A stretch of 64,000 bases of DNA from Planktothrix agardhii NIES-204 (GTDB lineage: Bacteria; Cyanobacteriota; Cyanobacteriia; Cyanobacteriales; Microcoleaceae): assembly GCA_003609755.1 (NCBI GenBank), contig AP017992.1, forward strand, positions 53,687-117,686. Direction: 5' to 3'. The stretch's first letter is position 1. Each line of letters begins with the position of its first letter. Shown here in pieces: positions 53,701-59,990 of the stretch. The notes under the pieces were generated by a model. It ran no database searches. It was not told the DNA's origin and saw nothing but the letters and a program-made list of their open reading frames with translations. The position numbers and the translations under genes are program-made.

Positions 53701-54085
53701 AAGTTTTCTTATTCCCAGAGATAGATTTAACGATATCTAAAGCTTGGTTTAGCAACTTCACAGCTTGATGATATTCACTTACAAAACGATGAACAGTGCC
53801 AAGATTATACAAAATCTCAGCTTGTTTAAGTTGATTATTTAACTTTTGACTTAAAACAAGTGCTTGTTGATAGGTTACTAAAGCTTCCTGATATTGACTT
53901 TGTTGAAATTGCCGTTGTCCTTGTTGTAACAGTTGCTCTAAGTGATCACTTTCATTTTGAGTAATATTAGATTGGGCTAACACTGGCGAATTATTGCTAC
54001 TGACAATCTGATTTAAGTTAACCCCAATTGTCACAGCCAATAAAAGATAACTTATTTTTTTAAAGTAAAATGCTTCTATATTCAT
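50744..54085 (-). CDS. TPR-CHAT protein (caspase-like)
   Basis: The 1113-residue protein has a signal-peptide-like N-terminus (about 8-38), about fourteen 40-residue kinesin-light-chain-type TPRs (about 45-640, for example DYYKQALVIERQI) and a C-terminal CHAT protease domain (about 780-1113). The catalytic pair is visible: His near 979 in IIHFATHASF and Cys near 1021 in VLSACQTG. CHAT proteases are caspase/separase relatives; the TPRs likely bind a trigger or substrate. It overlaps the upstream DUF928 gene by 4 bases, a pairing typical of cyanobacteria. A role in signalling or cell death is inferred from the family. Confidence 0.85.
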   Translation of the reverse strand: MNIEAFYFKKISYLLLAVTIGVNLNQIVSSNNSPVLAQSNITQNESDHLEQLLQQGQRQFQQSQYQEALVTYQQALVLSQKLNNQLKQAEILYNLGTVHRFVSEYHQAVKLLNQALDIVKSISGNKKTSLLGRISSEIGVNYYNLSQYPEALKWYQQGLTISREVRDRQLESLTLDHIGVVKRRQGNYQEALSFHEQALDISQEINDISVQARIFNNIGIVYDLLGEYDKSLAYDNQGLTISRRMGDRYVESRILNSMGVVYANQGLYPQALDYYKQALVIERQISNKSEEGRTINNIASVYDSKGDYPKALQYYQQALAITREIGDRIGEGITLGNMGAVYRNLGQYQTALDYFQQSLTLSKDIGDYPGEAYILSSIASVYYTQGKYGQALDYFQQALAVRKEIGEIAGQGYSLNSIGGVYHILGEYEQALTYFQQALTIRRQIGDQAGEGQTLNNIGLVYNLLKKSEAALTVYQQSLAIRQQIGDQAGEAHTLNDIGSIYQTKSDYNQALDYYKQALSIREQIGDITGEGVTLNNLGKVYQNLGQQDQALNSYQQALAIFRENGNRPGESSVLANIGEIFQQKKQIPLAITFYKQAVNVTEAIRQDLAGLPFSQKQSYTATVADTYRHLADLLLQEDRVLEAQQVLDLLKIQELDDYLHNVRGNQETVQGVELLPQEQKLLDNYGKIEQNAIALGQELVALRQIKPEARKSSQNERIAQLEQQQQQIRQDFNDFINSPEVIQLTQQLSQTTGGQNLDLPNLNRLQRQLGQLPQSTVILYPLILEDRLELVLVTPYSPPIHRTVAIDKTNLNRAILDFRTKITDRFLPNSQIQPSAYNLYQLLIQPIAQDLQKAKVQHIIYAPDGQLRYIPLAALYDGKQWLIENYTINNVTSASLSDFTAKNPEKPHILAGAFTQGQYNVQVGQRQLSFNGLPYAGQEVTTIAATIPDTMTLLDKNFNPQTTLPQLNDHNIIHFATHASFMPGNPDDSFILFGNGDRLTLKDIETLNLTAVDLVVLSACQTGVGGNLGNGEEILGLGYQMQLAGAATTMASLWTVDDQGTQILMADFYNNIKSGKFTKSEALQQAQISLIKNQSLNHPYFWSAFILIGNGQ

Positions 54086-54927
54086 CTTGTTCCTCCTCCT
54101 TGTTCTCGTCCAGGCTCAAAAATATCACCAAAAATAGAGTTATTATCATTTTTATTTTCTGGATTATTTTCTTGCTGTTCAATAACAGAAATAGTATCTA
54201 ATATTGGTTTATCAGCAAGTTCGCCTAATCCAACTGATTGCAGAAGTTCACCCCATTGTTGCCTATATTTAGGTTCATCAGGATATTTTTGACGTAATTG
54301 TGCTAAACTTGATAAAGCATCATACCAAATACCTGCATCTGCATAAATAGTCGGTATTTTATCTTCCCTAGCAGTTGCCAACTTTTGTCGTAAATCAGGA
54401 CTAATTTCAACTCTTTGTATCCATCCCCTGATTAACACTTCTTCAGAAGGATCTACATCATCAAAAACAATAATTATTTGCCAAGTATAACGCTGATTGA
54501 TTAATAAAGATTTAGCTTTATTAAAGGTAAAGCCAATAATACCACCTTTAGTTGGAGTTAATTCAGTTTTTTCAATATAATGATCTTCTGGATCAATTAG
54601 TTCTACATCTAATCTCTGTATTGCCCGATCAAATTGAGGTATATAAGCAAAAATTGTAGGATGTTCAGCAATTGTGAAACCAACATTATTTTCCGGTACA
54701 ATCGCAGTAGCAAGAATATTACCAATAGGAATCAGAGAACCGCGAGTCCCTCCACCTTGTCGTCTTGGCGGTTCACCAATATCAGGCAAAGAAAACGAAT
54801 CAGGTTGTTTAAATTCTAGAGGTTGTTTTTGAGATTCACTATCCTGAGCTAGAGCAGGTAATTGCCAGCAATAATTAAGATTAATCAATATTACCAGATA
54901 GCTAGTTACTCTAATTAATTTATTCAT
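54082..54927 (-). CDS. DUF928 protein
   Basis: The 281-residue protein has a signal peptide (about 1-28) and the DUF928 core, with PRRQGGGTRG near residue 54, IPENNVGFTIAEHPTIFAYIP (shortened here in sense only) around 75-95, TWQIIIVFDDVDPSEEV near 148 and a WYDALSSLAQLR C-terminal block. The C-terminus repeats the RxQGGGTR motif. DUF928 proteins are exported and of unknown function, and typically sit next to CHAT-TPR genes as here. The 4-base overlap with the CHAT gene shows coupling. Confidence 0.8.
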   Translation of the reverse strand: MNKLIRVTSYLVILINLNYCWQLPALAQDSESQKQPLEFKQPDSFSLPDIGEPPRRQGGGTRGSLIPIGNILATAIVPENNVGFTIAEHPTIFAYIPQFDRAIQRLDVELIDPEDHYIEKTELTPTKGGIIGFTFNKAKSLLINQRYTWQIIIVFDDVDPSEEVLIRGWIQRVEISPDLRQKLATAREDKIPTIYADAGIWYDALSSLAQLRQKYPDEPKYRQQWGELLQSVGLGELADKPILDTISVIEQQENNPENKNDNNSIFGDIFEPGREQGGGTR

Positions 54928-54959
54928 AATATCTGGTTTTTTCTTGATTACAATAATAG

Positions 54960-55085
54960 TTAAAAATAGGTTTCTAAAATGTATTTGGTTTCCACTCCAT
55001 TTTGAATCACAAAAAAGTATTCTTGATCTCTACTGAAATCAACACTTTCTTCAGGGAATCGAATTTGATAATCTACTTGACTCAT
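54960..55085 (-). CDS. Small ORF (41 residues) upstream of DUF928
   Basis: A 41-residue acidic protein starting MSQVDYQIRFPEESVDFS and ending YILETYF, ending 32 bases before the DUF928 start, same strand. It has no signal peptide or known domain. Composition is protein-like and it could be an antitoxin-like or regulatory peptide for the CHAT operon; that is a guess. Confidence 0.4.
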   Translation of the reverse strand: MSQVDYQIRFPEESVDFSRDQEYFFVIQNGVETKYILETYF

Positions 55086-55169
55086 TTTGTACTCCAGATT
55101 ACGAGGTTAAAATACATGGTTGACATTGTAGCAGTTATTCTATGCAACGATTAAAGAATCTGATAGGGC

Positions 55170-55508
55170 GTGATAGCTTCTCTCAAACCCAAATCCAACC
55201 AACTCGAAATCGAAACCTACTATCAAAACTCCTGCGGACTCAGTGAGGAGCAAATCTATAATATCGTTCGGTGGCTAACAGAAGGATTTTTAGAAGCTGG
55301 TTATCGAGGTAAGGGTTATTTGATTTTTGATGTCGGTAATCAGAACATTCAAGATTTAACCTTAACTGCTGTTCTTAGGGAAGAACCAATGTTTCTCTAT
55401 AGATTGGGAATAACGCCTTCAGCAACTCAAGCCGGGGTCAAGTGGCAGTTAGAAGCTCAACATCCCAGTCTGAGATTATATCAACTGGTTTCTGATGAAA
55501 TGGAATAA
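55170..55508 (+). CDS. Hypothetical protein divergent from the CHAT operon
   Basis: A 112-residue soluble protein with a GTG start at 55170. It has an alpha/beta pattern (EEQIYNIVRWLTEGFLEAGY, GYLIFDVG, LTLTAVLREEPMFLYRLG). I do not recognise a family. It is transcribed away from the DUF928/CHAT genes, 84 bases from the 41-residue ORF start, so the promoter region is shared. Confidence 0.5.
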   Translation: MIASLKPKSNQLEIETYYQNSCGLSEEQIYNIVRWLTEGFLEAGYRGKGYLIFDVGNQNIQDLTLTAVLREEPMFLYRLGITPSATQAGVKWQLEAQHPSLRLYQLVSDEME

Positions 55509-55547
55509 TTGCAATCAAATAATATAGGAACTGCTTGTGGGTAGCCA

Positions 55548-55670
55548 CCGAGATACGCGCGAAATGGGACAGGTTGTAACAAATTATTACGACTACTCGC
55601 TGTAACCTTTACACAGAGGGGCTTTAAATTGCTACTTTGCGGTTCATGACAGGTTCGCTATTTTTACGCC
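55548..55670 (-). repeat. 123 bp plasmid repeat, copy 2, inverted
   Basis: The reverse complement aligns base for base with copy 1 (31216-31338), including the 39-base block around GTAGCAATTTAAAGCCCC and GTGTAAAGGTTACAGCGA. Its orientation is opposite, so the 24 kb between the copies is bracketed by inverted repeats. It lies about 100 bases before the second ParA gene. Confidence 0.7.
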
Positions 55671-55699
55671 TATCATCCTGGCTTTTAACAGCTTTTAGT

Positions 55700-55721
55700 A
55701 AAAAGCTAAATTTAGCTTTTT
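55700..55721. promoter_or_regulatory. Perfect 22-base palindrome upstream of second parA
   Basis: AAAAAGCTAAA at 55700-55710 is followed directly by TTTAGCTTTTT at 55711-55721, a perfect palindrome with no loop. Further TTTTTAGCTA copies occur near 55733 and 55755, next to the start. This is the pattern of an operator or centromere for a ParA/partner module. Confidence 0.55.
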
Positions 55722-55771
55722 AGACTTTTATCTTTTTAGCTATTGATTATTTTATTTTTTTAGCTAATAAT

Positions 55772-56581
55772 GTGAGTCAGTCCATTCTGGTCGCTATGCT
55801 TACAGTTGCAATTATTTCTCTGTCTGGGGGACAGGGAAAAACAACCGCGGCTCTATTCCTGAGTCGTCTGTTAGCTGAACGGGAATATCCCACTTTGGTT
55901 GTTGATGCCGACCCCCAGCACAACCTGACAACTTATCTTGGGCTTGAACTCAAGCCCAACCAGCCCACCTTGCTGGAAGTCCTCAAAAAATATGTACCTG
56001 CCGAAGATGGCATTTATCCCATTTCCGACAGCAAACGCCTCTTCCTCCTTCCTGCTGATGATGGGTTAGATGCTGTCTCTGACTATCTTTCTAGTAGCGG
56101 GGTTGGGGCAACTTTGTTACTCCGTCGTCTTGAACCTCTGGCTGAAGTTTTCAAAGTTTGCATTATTGATGCACCACCTCAACGTTCTCAAATTTGTTTA
56201 ACAGCCATCGGTGCGGCTGATGTCTTAATTATTCCCGCCGAAGCTACTGTTAAAGGTTACGGTTCCCTGGCGCGGACATTAGACTTGCTCAACTCCATGA
56301 GAGAAGTCAAAGCTACAAATGCCGAAGTTTTAGGGATACTTCCCTTTCGTGACCGTTGGATTGGCTTAACTCAAACCGTAGAAAGTCGCATGGCGGTTGA
56401 GGGGATGGCGGAAGAAGTTGGTAAAGTCTTAATCCTCCCGTCTATCAAAGAATCTGAGCAGTACAAGAAAGCGATTAATCAAGGTAAAACTTTAAGCCAA
56501 CTCGGACATCCTGATTTGGAATATCCGTTTGAAGCACTGCTGACTTTAATCAAACAACGTTTAGGGGAAGTTATATCATGA
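55772..56581 (+). CDS. parA: ParA-family partition ATPase, second locus
   Basis: A 269-residue ATPase with deviant Walker A LSGGQGKTTAA, then TLVVDADPQHNLTTYLG and Walker B VCIIDAPPQRSQICLTA. It is clearly different from the ParA at 25790. The GTG at 55772 gives 269 residues; an ATG at 55796 (MLTVAIISLSGGQGK) starts at the usual ParA N-terminus and is equally likely. It overlaps the next gene by 4 bases. A palindrome and repeats lie upstream. Probably a second plasmid partition system. Confidence 0.85.
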   Translation: MSQSILVAMLTVAIISLSGGQGKTTAALFLSRLLAEREYPTLVVDADPQHNLTTYLGLELKPNQPTLLEVLKKYVPAEDGIYPISDSKRLFLLPADDGLDAVSDYLSSSGVGATLLLRRLEPLAEVFKVCIIDAPPQRSQICLTAIGAADVLIIPAEATVKGYGSLARTLDLLNSMREVKATNAEVLGILPFRDRWIGLTQTVESRMAVEGMAEEVGKVLILPSIKESEQYKKAINQGKTLSQLGHPDLEYPFEALLTLIKQRLGEVIS

Positions 56582-57039
56582 GTGACAGCATTTTAGACCG
56601 GATTCGCTCTAACCGTAAGCGAACTATTGTTCCGACTCGTCAAGATCCTTTAATGCCTAGCACGGCAGAGGATCAACTTATTCCTGAAGATGACTCCTTA
56701 ACAACAGTCGCTGATTCAAAGCCTGATTCCTCTAAAAGCACCAACCAAAACGAAGCCACCCTAGAGCAATTAAAAGCCGAGTTAGCAAAATATCCAGCTA
56801 CTCGCCGTCATTCAGCAATTGTTTTAGATACAGAAATCGACTCAAAGCTAACGCAGTTTTGTAAGGAAAAAGGTATTACTGTCGAGGTGTTTTTAGAAGC
56901 CGTGTGGCTAACAGCAATGGCAGAAGAAACATTAATGGAAAAAATTCTTGTAGAAGCCAAGCATCGTTATAATTCTCGGAAGCAGGCTGGAAAATTACGA
57001 CGGCTTATTACTATGCTTTCTCAACGTAACGGAGAATAA
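56578..57039 (+). CDS. Partner protein of second ParA (putative DNA-binding)
   Basis: A 153-residue protein with a disordered, Ser/Asp-rich first half (about 1-70) and a helical C-terminus (RHSAIVLDTEIDSKLTQFC, then EAVWLTAMAEETLMEKIL) that resembles an RHH-type fold followed by a basic tail. The ATGA overlap with parA and the layout match small ParB/ParG-like partners. Sequence is not similar to the 104-residue partner at 26440. Confidence 0.6.
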   Translation: MSDSILDRIRSNRKRTIVPTRQDPLMPSTAEDQLIPEDDSLTTVADSKPDSSKSTNQNEATLEQLKAELAKYPATRRHSAIVLDTEIDSKLTQFCKEKGITVEVFLEAVWLTAMAEETLMEKILVEAKHRYNSRKQAGKLRRLITMLSQRNGE

Positions 57040-57179
57040 TATAAGGAACTGGAGAAAGCGACTAAACAAGACTGAACTTTGTCTAAGTAGGTGGTCAAAA
57101 CTAAAGTAAAAACGCTGGTTACTGGAAGTCTTTTGGAGTAAGGATTTTAGCCTTCGGGGTTTTGACTTTATTTATGCCC

Positions 57180-57224
57180 GCCTACTTTTAGTACGCTATA
57201 TATAGTGTGCCTGCGTAAGTCCTG
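57180..57224 (-). repeat. Solitary IS end of the 24230-25536 element
   Basis: Read on the minus strand from 57224: CAGGACTTACGCAGGCACAC, then TATATATAGCGTACTAAAAG and TAGGC, which is the left end of the 1.3 kb IS including interior bases. Its AT palindrome is a hybrid, with GTGTG from one end type and GCGTAC from the other. No transposase is attached. It shows past IS activity or recombination. Confidence 0.6.
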
Positions 57225-57244
57225 ATAAACTGTCAACGCGGATG

Positions 57245-57691
57245 TCAAAGACGAGTTAAGACAGGTTGGTTAGGATTAACTAAGTCTAATCTATAGTTAG
57301 TTAACGGGGCATTTCTGCCATTGCCTTCTCGTACTGTAATTAAGAAGGTAGAATTCTTGTTGGAATCTTGGCTAATATTCTCAATAAATTGAAATTGTAA
57401 CGGTTCTGCATTTAATTCTCTAGCTTGGTTAAAATTAGGTTCAGAAACACAGAAAATTACGCTTCCATCTTGATATCGACCTGCATAAAGCCAATAAGTT
57501 TTATTTTGGCTACTAAATTCTTCTTGATAAAATACTGTAAATCGTTCAATTTGAGGCAGATCTTGTTGTCTCTGACACATCTTATTGATATAGACTTCAT
57601 TAGCCGAAGAAGGTTGCTGTCCAGATAGGACTATCTGAATAGATAAAATTCCAAAACTGAGTATTAGGGGTAAAAATAATTTGTTTTTCAT
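57245..57691 (-). CDS. Secreted hypothetical protein
   Basis: A 148-residue protein from ATG 57691 (MKNKLFLPLILSFGILSIQI) with a signal peptide of about 30 residues ending near SSANEV, and a soluble domain with a RYQDGSVIFCVSEPNF stretch and two cysteines likely paired. It is the kind of small periplasmic protein common in cyanobacteria; no function is known. The start at 57703 (MENI) is less likely because the signal peptide would be displaced. Confidence 0.55.
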   Translation of the reverse strand: MKNKLFLPLILSFGILSIQIVLSGQQPSSANEVYINKMCQRQQDLPQIERFTVFYQEEFSSQNKTYWLYAGRYQDGSVIFCVSEPNFNQARELNAEPLQFQFIENISQDSNKNSTFLITVREGNGRNAPLTNYRLDLVNPNQPVLTRL

Positions 57692-57701
57692 AATATTTTC
57701 C

Positions 57702-57875
57702 ATGATATTATCTACTCTGGTACTTTATAACATAATCAGTGTTCAGAAGGAAATTTACGAAAGTTTAGGGGGCACAAGAGAGTATAATCCTAAGATATGG
57801 AGAAAGTTTTGCGATCAAGTCGGTTGGCGTATAAAAGGAAAGTGGATAAACTACGATGAACTAACCTTTAAATAA
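57702..57875 (+). CDS. Possible small protein
   Basis: A 57-residue frame with a hydrophobic start (MILSTLVLYNIISVQ) and a tryptophan-rich, basic end (NPKIWRKFCDQVGWRIKGKW). It diverges from the secreted-protein gene, whose start it nearly touches. It could be a real small membrane protein, a fragment, or chance. Confidence 0.3.
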   Translation: MILSTLVLYNIISVQKEIYESLGGTREYNPKIWRKFCDQVGWRIKGKWINYDELTFK

Positions 57876-57954
57876 AGTTTTGTAAAGTTTTAGGTAATTT
57901 CTCAGGTTGTATATGTATGACAAGCTAATACCAAATTCAAATGGGGAAATCGCC

Positions 57955-59484
57955 ATGAAAGGGCTAAAGCAGCAACACCTGTCCATGAGCCTTGAACAGT
58001 TAGAATTATACGAAAGAATTCAGTCATTTTCTTTAGATCAAGCTGAATCTTCATTGTCTTTCACAAAACGCTTATCAAGGGAACAGGGATGGTCTTTATC
58101 CTACACGAATCGAGTGATAGAAGAGTATAAGAAATTCGTGTTTTTAGCAGTCGTAGCAGGTCATCCGATTTGTCCATCCGAGCAAGTTGATCAAGTTTGG
58201 CATCAGCATTTAACTTACACGAAATCCTACTGGATAGAATTTTGCCCCAACATTTTGCAAAGACCATTACACCATGAACCAACGCGGGGAGGGCATTCAG
58301 AGCAATTCAAGCATCTTGCTAATTACAACAAAACCCTAGAAAGCTATCAACACTTTTTTGGGCAACTTCCACCGACTGATATTTGGCCAGAACCGCAGTT
58401 ACGCTTTGGACGAGACACTCATTTCGTTCGAGTTAATTCTCTTGAGAATTGGATATTTTCTAAACCGGATTGGAAACACATCCCTCAGTTAAAATTTAAG
58501 AAACTTACGTTTGTTATTATTTTACTCATCTCATCATTTTTAGTGATAAGTTGCCAGCCAAGCGGAACGATTCAAGCTATTGCTCTCAGTAATTTTGATA
58601 TTTTAATTTTTACTTTAATTTCAATAATTGGTCTAATTTCTGCATTAAGATGGAAATACATTCTGCGTTTTCCAGAAGCTCAGGATACGACTTTATCAAC
58701 ATCAAAAAATCTAGACCTCTATGGCATCGCGTTGTTAGGTCAAGGTAAAAAACGGACAATCAGTGTAGCAGTTGCTCGTTTGATTCAACAAGGATATATT
58801 GATATTGAAGTTGAACAAGAAAAAGGATTAAAAGAAGTAAAGCTCGTTCTCAAAAAGCAGCCAGAAGATCCTTTAAACCCGATAGAAACAGAAATCATTC
58901 AAAGGATTAACACAACCCCAATCAATGTTAAGGAAGTGTTTAAGGAGCCTATGGAGAGCATAAAAGAACTTCGTGTTAAACTTAAAGAAGAAGGGCTTTT
59001 ATTGAGTGATAAACGTAAGTCAAAATTAGAGAGATATCCATTTTGGTTAGGATATATTTCCTTATTATTGCTCAGTATACAACTTTTCCCTGGAAATTTG
59101 ATATTTAACATTATTCCGTCATTCATCGCCTTTAATCTATTATTTAATCTGTTCTATTCATACGGCTATCGAAGTCACTCTGGTGAACAAGTCTTTAAGG
59201 ATCTAACAAAACGCTTTCAGGATTTAAAAAATCTAACGATGAGTGATACCCAATTTCCTTTAGCTGTTGCTGTGTTTGGTACAACGGTTTTAGCAACGAA
59301 TACACCTTACGCAGACCTGTATTACTCCCTGCGCCATTCCAATACGGCTAGTGCAAGTGATGATGGTGATGGCGGTTGTGATGGCGGTTGTGATGGCGGT
59401 TGTGGTGGCGGTTGTGGTGGCGGTTGTGGTGGCGGTTGTGGTGGCGGTTGTGGTGGCGGTTGTGGTGGCGGTTGTGGTGGTTGA
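57955..59484 (+). CDS. Glycine-rich-domain-like / TIGR04222-type membrane protein with Gly-Cys tail
   Basis: About 509 residues from ATG 57955 (an in-frame ATG at 57907 lacks a ribosome-binding site). The N-terminal 180 residues have a GRDP-like pattern (HPICPSEQVDQVWHQHLTYT), then two hydrophobic segments (about 190-235), a winged-helix-like middle region (LLGQGKKRTISVAVARLIQQ), two more hydrophobic segments (about 350-390) and a TIGR04222-like RFQDLKNLTMSDTQFPLAVA stretch. The protein ends in nine or ten GGGC-type repeats. TIGR04222 proteins with Gly-rich tails occur across bacteria without known function. Confidence 0.65.
   Translation: MKGLKQQHLSMSLEQLELYERIQSFSLDQAESSLSFTKRLSREQGWSLSYTNRVIEEYKKFVFLAVVAGHPICPSEQVDQVWHQHLTYTKSYWIEFCPNILQRPLHHEPTRGGHSEQFKHLANYNKTLESYQHFFGQLPPTDIWPEPQLRFGRDTHFVRVNSLENWIFSKPDWKHIPQLKFKKLTFVIILLISSFLVISCQPSGTIQAIALSNFDILIFTLISIIGLISALRWKYILRFPEAQDTTLSTSKNLDLYGIALLGQGKKRTISVAVARLIQQGYIDIEVEQEKGLKEVKLVLKKQPEDPLNPIETEIIQRINTTPINVKEVFKEPMESIKELRVKLKEEGLLLSDKRKSKLERYPFWLGYISLLLLSIQLFPGNLIFNIIPSFIAFNLLFNLFYSYGYRSHSGEQVFKDLTKRFQDLKNLTMSDTQFPLAVAVFGTTVLATNTPYADLYYSLRHSNTASASDDGDGGCDGGCDGGCGGGCGGGCGGGCGGGCGGGCGGGCGG
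59371..59481 (+). repeat. 12-base tandem repeat encoding a Gly-Gly-Cys-Gly/Asp tail
   Basis: Nine units of GGCGGTTGTGGT (the first two end GAT) run to the stop codon of the membrane protein gene. Units are nearly identical, so copy number is likely variable by slippage. Confidence 0.85.
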
Positions 59485-59546
59485 TTCCCAAATCCCCTAG
59501 AACAACTTCGTGATACCCTATAAAGTCCGCCACTCCCCTAGAACAA

Positions 59547-59786
59547 GTGAAACAACTAAGTCTATTTGATGAACCCAAGTTTTCTCTAAACCAGCAACCC
59601 AAGCTCAAGATGACGGTTGAACAATTAACAGACTGGAAAACTCAAATCTTTAATCATCAACAGCGTATCCTTGCTGAACAGTCCCCCCAACAGATTAGTT
59701 TATTTGACCTCGCTCCGGTGCATTGTGATCCCAATGAGATTAACCAGTTAAGAAATATAAACATTATAGAGATTTATAATTTCTGA
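59547..59786 (+). pseudogene. Truncated copy of the GIY-YIG-like gene
   Basis: The first 65 residues (from GTG 59547, MKQLSLFDEPKFSLNQQPKL to LFDLAPVHCDP) are about 75 percent identical to the N-terminus of the gene at 63527. After that the reading diverges into a short unrelated end, so the nuclease domain is gone. It is either the relic of a duplication or a disrupted gene whose remainder was displaced by the patatin module. Confidence 0.65.
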
Positions 59787-59800
59787 GTTAGGATGGCAAC

Positions 59801-59892
59801 TATAGCAATCCTAAATAGGTTTTAATATTGGAGCCTTGCTGTGCTTGGGTTTCAGGCGGATTTATCATCATGACTCATTTAGCATTGCTATA
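59801..59892. repeat. Short inverted repeat downstream of truncated gene
   Basis: TATAGCAAT (59801-59809) and ATTGCTATA (59884-59892) are exact inverted repeats in a gene-free stretch of about 200 bases, with AGGATT sequences nearby. It resembles a small hairpin/MITE remnant at the place where the GIY-YIG copy stops. Confidence 0.35.
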
Positions 59893-59990
59893 TAAGGATT
59901 CTAATATAGGATTAAATCCTTGGTATGTTTTGGTTTCAGCCTAATTAGCTTTAGAACTGCCATATAAACATTACTTATAAATAAAAAGAG

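Noticed and set aside
59348..59608. Minus-strand ORF with Arg-His-His-Asn repeats
   Set aside because: It is the complement of the 12-base Gly-Cys repeat and has no independent support.
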